A stretch of DNA of 5,293 bases from Bacteroidota bacterium (GTDB taxonomy: Bacteria > Bacteroidota > Ignavibacteria > UBA10030), in contig JALONE010000270.1 in the NCBI GenBank assembly GCA_025455125.1, positions 1 through 5,293 of the forward strand, read 5' to 3'. The stretch's first letter is position 1. Each line of letters begins with the position of its first letter. The position numbers and the translations under genes were made by a program. The notes beneath the pieces were generated by a model. The model was not told the origin of the DNA. It did no database searches and was given only the letters and a program-made list of their open reading frames with translations. Shown here in pieces: positions 1-5,293 of the stretch.

Positions 1-2139
1 CGACTCGACCTCGACTCCGACCGCCGCGCCGGAGGCGACCAGCTCGGCGATCTCTTGGACCGATGTCTCGCGCGCGAGGGTGACACGGGAGGCCCCGCGC
101 GAAGCGAGCACGAGCGAAGGCAGTTTTGGAAAGACCGGAAGAACCTCGGTGCGATCGCCCGACACACGAATGCGTTCAAATTGAACGAAGACATCGTCAT
201 TCCCCTCGAGGCTTTGCCGTCATTCTCCGACCTCATCGAGCGCGTGAATCTCGAAAAGGAGCTCTCCAACTCTTCTGCCATCATCCAATCCCTGCGGCAG
301 ATCCTCCTGGCTCCGACCACGGAAGACGACGCCCAGTTCTCCTCGCGCGTCACTCAATCGCAGCGCCTCTGCGACGAATGGAAAGAACGTGTCGACCGAT
401 GGATGGTCGCGCTCGAAGAGAAGGCCCATCCCATCGAACATGCCATCGCCTCCCCGGATGATCAACGCACTCTCTTCCAGTGCTTTCAGGACGGTGCACT
501 CTCCTTCTCGCTCGAATCGCGTGTGCTCGAGCCGATTCGCGCCCTGCTCCATGGGTACGATGAATTGCTGGCACAGCTTGACTCGACCGCATCACGCGAA
601 CTGAAGCGCCGCGTCATCGTCGCCACGCATATGCATGCGGGGGACGGGAACATCCACGTGAATATCCCTGTGCATTCGAGCGACTATCTCATGATGCAGG
701 AGGCGGATGCGACCGCCAGCATGATCATGCGCGAGGCAGTCCGGATGGGAGGCGTGGTCTCGGGAGAGCACGGGATTGGTTTGACGAAACTCAAGTTCCT
801 CGATCCCGCTCTGCTCGACGCATTCCAGGACTATAAACGATCGGTCGATCCTGATCAGGTCTTCAATCCAGCAAAACTGCAGCACGGATTTCCTTTTCAT
901 CAGATCTATACGCCATCCTTCAGCCTTCTTGAACTCGAAGCATTCATTCTGGAAGCGACCGACCTCGAACAGCTTTCCATGCAGATCGCATCCTGCGTGC
1001 GGTGCGGGAAATGCAAGCCTGTCTGCTGCACCCATATTCCGCAATCCGGAATGATGTACAATCCACGGAATAAGATCCTGGCCGTGGGACAGATCACAGA
1101 AGCGGTCCTCTATCATGCACAAACCAGCGGCATGCGTTCATTCCGTGCCTTCGAGAAGCTGAAGGACATCTCCGATCACTGCACCGCATGCCACAAGTGC
1201 AAGACGCCGTGTCCCGTCAAGATCGATTTTGGGAACACGACGCTGACCATGCGACGCCTGCAGGCGCGGCGGCTCAAGTCCCGCGGGGCTCTTCCAACAA
1301 GACTCGCGCTCTATTATCTCTGGAAGGGAGGATATGCCGTTAACAAGCTGCTGCGCCTCGCCGTTCTGAAGCCGGGATACAATCTTCAGCGGCTTGCGCA
1401 TCGCTTGTATCGCAGACTCGTCGAGCCTGTGATGTGGGACGAGACGCGGATCGGCGGACTTCTGGAAGGCAAGCTGACCACAACCGGACCACCGACGCTG
1501 CGCGAGCGATTGAACCTCAAGGGGCAACGAAGGTTCTTCGCGTTTACAAACCCCGACATCCCCGTACGGTCGACGGTCATCTATTTTCCGGGTTGCGGAT
1601 CCGAGCGACTGTATCCCGAGATCAGCATAGCCGCGATCGCATTGCTGTACCGCGCGGGCATTCGAACGATCATCCCTCCAACCTACATGTGCTGCGGGTA
1701 TCCGTTCCAGGCAAACGGGAAGGAAGAGCAGGCGAGTCTCCGGAGCTTCGAGAATCGCGTCGTCTTTCACCGAATCGCTGATTCAATTGGCACGTCAGGA
1801 ATCGACGCGGTTCTGGTCTCGTGCGGTACATGCTCCGACATGCTGGAGCAATACGAGCTTTCGGATGTCTTTCCGAATGCTCCGTTACTGGATGTCAACG
1901 AGTATCTTGTACAAAACGGCCTCTATCTGCGACCGAAGACCGAAGCATCGTCCGTGCTCTATCACGAACCCTGTCATACACCACGTTGCGTTTCAGGGCT
2001 GTCCAAGCAGGCAAACGGCCATCGGGTGGAGGGAAAGTCGCTGGTCGTCCATGTCGCAGACCAGGAACTTGGAAAGACCTGGGCTAGGGACTTCATTCGA
2101 ACAGTGAGGAAGCATGCTGTCGAAGAGGTCCTCTTCTGA
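1..2139 (+). CDS. FAD-linked oxidase / 4Fe-4S / cysteine-rich fusion (DUF3683-type, putative D-2-hydroxyacid dehydrogenase), 5'-truncated by window edge
   Basis: The frame is open from base 1, so the true start and the N-terminal DUF3683 and FAD-binding part lie upstream; the TTG at 55 is internal. Residues below count from base 1 (712 aa seen). Seen: the FAD-oxidase C-terminal domain (about 45-295) with HMHAGDGNIH at 210, SGEHGIG at 254 and DPDQVFNP at 283; a first 4Fe-4S motif CxxCxxCxxxC at 332-342; a second, CxxCxxCxxxCP, at 394-405; then a cysteine-rich electron-transfer half-module (PGC 532, CCG 564, SCGTC 607-611). Known of the family: such fusions oxidise D-lactate or related 2-hydroxyacids at FAD and pass electrons through Fe-S clusters towards the quinone pool, probably at the inner face of the membrane. 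The substrate here is inferred only. Odd: after YHEPCHTP (655-662) the protein jumps to a sequence matching the family's extreme C-terminus (ELGKTW...VEEVLF), losing the second CCG motif. An ordinary family member runs to about 1,200-1,300 aa. Confidence 0.9.
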   Translation, partial: RLDLDSDRRAGGDQLGDLLDRCLAREGDTGGPARSEHERRQFWKDRKNLGAIARHTNAFKLNEDIVIPLEALPSFSDLIERVNLEKELSNSSAIIQSLRQILLAPTTEDDAQFSSRVTQSQRLCDEWKERVDRWMVALEEKAHPIEHAIASPDDQRTLFQCFQDGALSFSLESRVLEPIRALLHGYDELLAQLDSTASRELKRRVIVATHMHAGDGNIHVNIPVHSSDYLMMQEADATASMIMREAVRMGGVVSGEHGIGLTKLKFLDPALLDAFQDYKRSVDPDQVFNPAKLQHGFPFHQIYTPSFSLLELEAFILEATDLEQLSMQIASCVRCGKCKPVCCTHIPQSGMMYNPRNKILAVGQITEAVLYHAQTSGMRSFRAFEKLKDISDHCTACHKCKTPCPVKIDFGNTTLTMRRLQARRLKSRGALPTRLALYYLWKGGYAVNKLLRLAVLKPGYNLQRLAHRLYRRLVEPVMWDETRIGGLLEGKLTTTGPPTLRERLNLKGQRRFFAFTNPDIPVRSTVIYFPGCGSERLYPEISIAAIALLYRAGIRTIIPPTYMCCGYPFQANGKEEQASLRSFENRVVFHRIADSIGTSGIDAVLVSCGTCSDMLEQYELSDVFPNAPLLDVNEYLVQNGLYLRPKTEASSVLYHEPCHTPRCVSGLSKQANGHRVEGKSLVVHVADQELGKTWARDFIRTVRKHAVEEVLF

Positions 2140-2149
2140 CCACTATTTC

Positions 2150-2166
2150 GATCAAATTCTTTGATC
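2150..2166. other. Perfect inverted repeat GATCAAA-TTC-TTTGATC 3' of the oxidase gene
   Basis: A 7-bp perfect stem with a 3-base loop starts 10 bases after the oxidase stop codon. The position suits a terminator or an mRNA 3'-end stabilising hairpin. However, the stem is AT-rich (two G-C pairs) and no T-run follows, so intrinsic termination would be weak. As double-stranded DNA it could equally be an operator half-site pair. The symmetry is seen directly; any function is inference. Confidence 0.4.
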
Positions 2167-2203
2167 CAACGTTTCCCAATGTGACCGGCATCACTGCTGA
2201 TCC

Positions 2204-2232
2204 TTGAATTTTTCCGTGTTCCTCCCTATGTT
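2204..2232 (+). promoter_or_regulatory. Candidate promoter for the T9SS cargo gene
   Basis: TTGAAT (2204-2209) and TATGTT (2227-2232) are separated by 17 bases; each matches four of six positions of the sigma-70 consensus. The downstream element read as TATGTTTA also matches seven of eight positions of the Bacteroidetes -7 motif TAnnTTTG, with TTG 20 bases upstream. If used, transcription would start about 130 bases before the ATG and place both leader hairpins in the 5' UTR. This is pattern matching only. Confidence 0.3.
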
Positions 2233-2279
2233 TACTTCAGAAGCGGAAGACGAGGACAAGAATTCGCCATTATGCTTCT

Positions 2280-2299
2280 CTGAATCTGGAGAGATTCAG
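2280..2299 (+). other. Leader hairpin CTGAATCT-GGAG-AGATTCAG
   Basis: A perfect 8-bp stem closes a GGAG tetraloop about 75 bases before the cargo gene start. A pyrimidine-rich stretch follows but no T-run, so it is not a clear terminator. It may shape the 5' UTR. Seen directly as an inverted repeat; function unknown. Confidence 0.4.
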
Positions 2300-2316
2300 C
2301 CGCCTCTCTATTCTTA

Positions 2317-2335
2317 CTCGCCACCGCCCGGCGAG
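2317..2335 (+). other. GC-rich leader hairpin CTCGCC-(7)-GGCGAG
   Basis: A 6-bp stem with five G-C pairs and a 7-base loop sits 18 bases downstream of the previous hairpin and 40 bases before the chosen start codon. No T-tract follows. In a GC-rich background a stem this short can arise by chance; the tandem placement with the hairpin at 2280-2299 is why it is listed. Confidence 0.3.
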
Positions 2336-2375
2336 CGATTCCCGACGACGAAACGACATTTCGAAAGATATGATC

Positions 2376-4667
2376 ATGCGCACACGATCATCTGTTCTCC
2401 TCGGACTTCTCTGCCTGACGTTGCCTCTCGTCGCCCAATGGCAGAAGACCCCGAATCCGCAAGCGTGGTTCGATGTCAAGTCGATCGCGCTCCAGGAGTC
2501 CCAGCTGCTCGTCGGGATTAACGACTATGAGTCTTTTGACCGAGGTGGTGTATTCCGGACCACGAATGACGGCGACACATGGTCACAGCTCCTCGATAGC
2601 ACGAGCGTAGAAATCGTTCTTCCGTTCGGCGATCACATCTTTGCGGGAACCACATTCAGCGGATTGTTGATCTCCCACGACGCCGGCATGACATGGAGCC
2701 TCGCCCCGATTGACGGAGAGGGACATTCGATCCTCGCCCTGGCGCAGAGATCTGGCGTGGTATTCTCGAGCGTCATCGGCGGATCAGTTCCTGCGCCGAG
2801 CATTATCCGCTCGACGGATTTCGGGGCAACCTGGACTGCGAGTGAAACCGGACTCGAAGGACTGCAGATCTATTCACTTGCAACGGTTGGAGACATTCTC
2901 CTCGCGGGGGCGCGTGGATTGGGTGGAGATCCATCGACGGGCGGCATTTATCGTTCAGCGGACAACGGTCTGACGTGGACCAACACGATGCGCGACGGCA
3001 TAACTGTTTATTCATTCACTTCGAACGCGCACACGATCTTTGCCGGGACTACTCGCGGCGTCTATCGCTCGACCGATGCGGGGTTGACCTGGACGGCATC
3101 GAATAACGGATTGACATCGCTCCGAACGAATTCCATTGCTGCCCTTGGAACGATCATCCTTGCGGGCACACAAAGCGGCGGCGTTTTTCGATCATCCGAT
3201 AATGGCGACACGTGGTCCCCGTATGGCGCGGGATTGTCCGATCCGGCGGTCCGCTCGGTCGCGATTGCACCCGGAAAGATGTTCGCCGGTATCTATGACG
3301 GACTCTGGCGGCAGATCGATGCGGTACTCCCCATTCCTGCGCCTTCCAATCTCACAGCATCGGTCAGCTCCGGAACAGTCCATTTGCAGTGGAATCGAGT
3401 GGGAGATGCACGTGTAACAGAATACCGGGTGTATGGCGGAGCGTCGCCAACACCGGCAACAATGGTCGGAGCGATTCCTCAATCGACGAGCGATCCCGTC
3501 ACGTACTCCATCTCAGGCATTCTCCCTGGTTCGACGGTTTACTATCGACTGACGGCAAGCGACGGATCCTTGCTCGAAAGCGCGTACAGCAATGAGGTGG
3601 AGGTCTCGATTCCCGCAGCGGCAACGTTTGGCGTGCTCCGGGGAACCGTGATCGCAGGCGATGTTCCGAAGGCGAATGTGAAGTTGAAGCTGTTTGATAC
3701 GCTTCTGACGCCGCTCGGCTGGACGGCGACGGATTCGTCTGGCATCTTCATGTTCGACAGTCTCGCAACGGGCGAGTACTACCTCTACCTCGTTGAGCCC
3801 TTCAAGTATATCACAAAGGAAAATCCGCGTCGTGTAACTGTGATGGTGCCCGAGACGACCACAGTCGATTTCTTGCTTGCGAAGGTTGGATCAGACAGCA
3901 CGCACCACTGGAAAGGGTACTGGCGACATCAATTCCTTTCGTGGTTCCGGTTGTGGGTGATCTCAAATGAGTTCGTGCAGGAACTTCTTCGTTACGTGTT
4001 CGATTTTGTTCATGCGCATTGGGACAAGTTCCCCATGCTTCGGTCGTTCGACAGTTTCGATGATTGGCTTGCGATGTTCGCAACCGAGGACTTCAGTTCC
4101 GTGCGCCAGCTCGCCGAGGCTGAGCTCGGGACGCTCGTACTTAACTTTGCATCCGGCGGCATACCGCAGGACGGCATCGCAACCGCGGATAACCGAACAT
4201 TCGGAGACGTTGCATTCTATTGTTCAAAGCTCATCGATGATGATGTGGCGACCAACGATGAGTTGGCGCGGACGCTCGCGGCGAGTTGTAACGAAGGACG
4301 GGAGATTCCTGAAGGCCTCGTTCCCGCTGCGGAAAGCGTCACCGGAGTTCCGGCTGTTCAACAAATCCCCGAATCATTCGGGTTGTTGAGCAACTATCCG
4401 AATCCGTTCAATCCTGCCACGGTCATCAGCTATCAGTTGCCCGCCAACCAAGGCGAAGCGCTTTTTGTAGGCCTTCGTGTCTATGATGCCCTTGGCCGCG
4501 AAGTGGCCGTCGTGGTCGACGGCGTTCGAGCTGCCGGCATGCACACGGCAACGTTCGATGCAACACGACTTCCTAGCGGGGTTTATACAGCGCGACTCAT
4601 GGTGCTGTCGCTTGACGGCACGAAGTTGCTGTTCCAGCACTCGCGGAAGATGATGCTGGTCAAATAA
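2376..4667 (+). CDS. Secreted multidomain protein: Asp-box beta-propeller, FN3, carboxypeptidase-regulatory-like domain, T9SS C-terminal sorting domain
   Basis: 763 aa, complete. Two in-frame ATGs (2370, 2376) exist; I prefer 2376 because the only SD-like sequence, GAAAG at 2363-2367, is 8 bases from it and 2 from the other. Residues 1-20 form a Sec signal peptide (MRTR, a Leu-rich core, likely cleavage after LVA). Six Asp-box motifs (S/T-x-D/N-x-G-x-T-W at 62, 100, 146, 194, 232, 273) suggest a six- or seven-bladed propeller of the BNR/YCF48 kind. An FN3 domain spans about 320-412 and a carboxypeptidase-regulatory-like beta domain about 418-502. Residues 505-642 are unassigned. Residues 664-763 are a type A T9SS sorting domain (NYPNPFNPAT, YDALGREV, LPSGVYT, final KMMLVK). 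Known of the class: the sorting domain directs export across the outer membrane and is usually cleaved there. No catalytic residues are recognised; adhesion or binding is a guess. Confidence 0.93.
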   Translation: MRTRSSVLLGLLCLTLPLVAQWQKTPNPQAWFDVKSIALQESQLLVGINDYESFDRGGVFRTTNDGDTWSQLLDSTSVEIVLPFGDHIFAGTTFSGLLISHDAGMTWSLAPIDGEGHSILALAQRSGVVFSSVIGGSVPAPSIIRSTDFGATWTASETGLEGLQIYSLATVGDILLAGARGLGGDPSTGGIYRSADNGLTWTNTMRDGITVYSFTSNAHTIFAGTTRGVYRSTDAGLTWTASNNGLTSLRTNSIAALGTIILAGTQSGGVFRSSDNGDTWSPYGAGLSDPAVRSVAIAPGKMFAGIYDGLWRQIDAVLPIPAPSNLTASVSSGTVHLQWNRVGDARVTEYRVYGGASPTPATMVGAIPQSTSDPVTYSISGILPGSTVYYRLTASDGSLLESAYSNEVEVSIPAAATFGVLRGTVIAGDVPKANVKLKLFDTLLTPLGWTATDSSGIFMFDSLATGEYYLYLVEPFKYITKENPRRVTVMVPETTTVDFLLAKVGSDSTHHWKGYWRHQFLSWFRLWVISNEFVQELLRYVFDFVHAHWDKFPMLRSFDSFDDWLAMFATEDFSSVRQLAEAELGTLVLNFASGGIPQDGIATADNRTFGDVAFYCSKLIDDDVATNDELARTLAASCNEGREIPEGLVPAAESVTGVPAVQQIPESFGLLSNYPNPFNPATVISYQLPANQGEALFVGLRVYDALGREVAVVVDGVRAAGMHTATFDATRLPSGVYTARLMVLSLDGTKLLFQHSRKMMLVK
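2559..3215 (+). repeat. Six Asp-box (BNR-like) protein repeats within the cargo gene
   Basis: The encoded motifs TTNDGDTW, SHDAGMTW, STDFGATW, SADNGLTW, STDAGLTW and SSDNGDTW recur at 38, 46, 48, 38 and 41 residue intervals. Most units also contain a hydrophobic strand ending in AG (IFAGTT, LLAGAR, IFAGTT, ILAGTQ, MFAGIY) that leads into the next motif. This is the pattern of beta-propeller blades with an Asp-box at the inter-strand turn. Asp-boxes are structural rather than catalytic, so they do not imply sialidase activity, and no sialidase arginine triad is apparent. Confidence 0.85.
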
Positions 4668-4691
4668 TTGTCATCAGCCCTTGTACACACC

Positions 4692-4730
4692 GAAGCCCCA
4701 CCGGTCATCCCGATGGGGCTTCTTCTTCTC
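4692..4730 (+). terminator. Rho-independent terminator of the T9SS cargo gene
   Basis: GAAGCCCCA (4692-4700) pairs perfectly with TGGGGCTTC (4714-4722). After one mismatch, CGG pairs with CCG inside, leaving a TCATC loop, and TTCTTCTC follows. It lies 24 bases after the cargo gene stop. On the other strand the hairpin sits 25 bases past the aldolase stop but is followed by GGTGTGTAC rather than T-rich sequence. It should therefore end plus-strand transcripts best, though it may also block read-through from the aldolase gene. Confidence 0.8.
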
Positions 4731-4747
4731 CACGAACCTGCTTCGCC

Positions 4748-5293
4748 TCAAGCCTTCCCCGCGCTCCCCAACACGTTCACGATCTTCCGCTTGTAAAGTT
4801 CTTTTAGCTGATCCCGCGCCGGACCCAAGTACTTCCGGGGATCGAATTCCGCCGGATTATCTGCAAATGCCTTCCGGATCGCCGCGGTCATCGCCAGTCG
4901 ACCGTCGGAATCGATGTTGACCTTGCACACCGCCGATGCCGCTGCCTTCCGCAATTGATCTTCCGGAATGCCGACCGCGTCCTTCAACTTCCCGCCATTG
5001 CTGTTGATGATCTTGATCAGATCCACCGGGACCGAGGAGGCTCCGTGGAGCACGATCGGGAAACCCGGAATGCGCTTCTCGACTTCCTCGAGGATGTCGA
5101 ACCGCAGAGGAGGCGGAACGAGCACACCGTCGTCGGTCCGCGTGCACTGAGCTGGCGTGAACTTGTTCGCGCCATGCGACGTCCCGATAGAAATCGCGAG
5201 GGAATCAACGCCGGTCTTCTTCACGAAGTCCTCCACTTCCTCGGGCTTCGTATAGTGTGTCGTCTCGCTTGACACCTCGTCCTCGATACCCGC
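4748..5293 (-). CDS. fba: Class II fructose-bisphosphate aldolase, C-terminal part (5' end beyond window edge)
   Basis: This zinc-dependent cytosolic enzyme interconverts fructose 1,6-bisphosphate with dihydroxyacetone phosphate and glyceraldehyde 3-phosphate in glycolysis and gluconeogenesis. The frame is open to the right edge, so 181 C-terminal residues are seen, about 55% of a usual 305-335 aa protein; the GTG at 5275 is internal. Residues count from base 5293. Seen: the EDEVSSE segment at 4-10; SIGTSHGANKF at 35-45 with a zinc-ligand histidine; LHGASS at 82-87 with a second zinc-ligand histidine; KVNIDSDGRLA at 124-134 with the conserved NIDxD phosphate/substrate loop; FDPRKYLGPAR; and the terminal GSAGKA. 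The stretch NGGKLKDAVGIPEDQL, absent from short class IIB enzymes, fits the form I recall from Bacteroidota/Chlorobi. It is convergent with the T9SS cargo gene. All visible key residues are intact. Confidence 0.95.
   Translation of the reverse strand, partial: AGIEDEVSSETTHYTKPEEVEDFVKKTGVDSLAISIGTSHGANKFTPAQCTRTDDGVLVPPPLRFDILEEVEKRIPGFPIVLHGASSVPVDLIKIINSNGGKLKDAVGIPEDQLRKAAASAVCKVNIDSDGRLAMTAAIRKAFADNPAEFDPRKYLGPARDQLKELYKRKIVNVLGSAGKA

Larger units (their letters stand above)
2140..2375. other. Non-coding leader between the oxidase gene and the T9SS cargo gene
   Basis: About 235 bases without a convincing gene. It holds a 7-bp AT-rich inverted repeat just after the oxidase stop codon, a candidate promoter near 2204-2232, an 8-bp perfect hairpin at 2280-2299 and a 6-bp GC-rich hairpin at 2317-2335. 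A frame runs through here from a TTG at 2204 into the cargo gene in a different phase, but its product resembles nothing and lacks a ribosome binding site. Confidence 0.6.

Noticed and set aside
592..1122. Open frame of 176 codons on the minus strand inside the oxidase gene
   Set aside because: It lies wholly antisense to a strongly recognised FAD-oxidase/4Fe-4S coding region, and its translation shows no known motif.
1138..1770. Open frame of 210 codons on the minus strand inside the oxidase gene
   Set aside because: It is antisense to the second 4Fe-4S motif and the cysteine-rich half-module; the sense frame is clearly real and this product resembles nothing.
1984..2139. Frameshift as the cause of the abnormal oxidase C-terminus
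   Set aside because: Neither alternative plus frame encodes the missing RCCGE or CPSC motifs, and the current frame still matches the family's extreme C-terminus (ELGKTW to VEEVLF). A deletion fits better.
2376..2440. Lipoprotein signal in the cargo protein (Cys in the LGLLCL segment)
   Set aside because: The residue before the cysteine is Leu rather than Gly, Ala or Ser, and the cysteine is inside the hydrophobic core. A standard signal peptidase I site after LVA fits better.
2204..2521. Open frame of 105 codons starting at TTG in the leader and overlapping the cargo gene
   Set aside because: It has a weak start, no ribosome binding site and low-complexity composition, and more than 140 bases overlap the cargo gene's signal peptide region in another frame.
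2559..3215. Sialidase activity based on the Asp-boxes
   Set aside because: Asp-boxes are structural turns found in many propellers; no catalytic arginine triad or Tyr/Glu pair could be recognised.
4955..5272. Open frame of 105 codons on the plus strand opposite the aldolase gene
   Set aside because: It is antisense to conserved aldolase motifs, including both zinc-ligand histidine segments.

Overview
The window suggests a moderately GC-rich bacterium of the Bacteroidota/Chlorobiota assemblage (Ignavibacteria- or Kapaibacteriota-like lineages fit). Two observations support this: a secreted protein ends in a type A type IX secretion (T9SS) sorting domain, a system essentially limited to this assemblage and a few relatives, and the fructose-bisphosphate aldolase has the extended form I associate with Bacteroidota/Chlorobi enzymes. 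This placement is inferred from protein features; no marker gene is present.

Layout. (1) Bases 1-2139 (+) hold the 3' part of a large FAD-linked oxidase/iron-sulfur protein of the DUF3683 / D-2-hydroxyacid dehydrogenase type, entering from the left edge. It has a FAD-oxidase C-terminal domain, two 4Fe-4S motifs and a cysteine-rich module. The second half of that module seems to be missing about 80 residues. (2) Bases 2140-2375 are a non-coding leader with three perfect short hairpins and one plausible promoter. (3) Bases 2376-4667 (+) encode a complete secreted protein: signal peptide, six Asp-box repeats (beta-propeller), a fibronectin type III domain, a carboxypeptidase-regulatory-like domain, an unassigned aromatic-rich domain and a T9SS sorting domain. 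(4) Bases 4668-4747 lie between convergent genes and hold a strong hairpin terminator. (5) Bases 4748-5293 (-) hold the 3' part of a class II fructose-bisphosphate aldolase gene running off the right edge.

The three genes do not look like a functional unit: a membrane-associated or cytoplasmic oxidoreductase, an exported cell-surface or extracellular protein, and a central glycolytic/gluconeogenic enzyme on the opposite strand. I see no RNA gene, insertion sequence, CRISPR array or phage element. The points most worth a second look are the apparent in-frame deletion in the iron-sulfur oxidase, the unassigned domain in the T9SS cargo protein, and the hairpin-rich leader before that gene.
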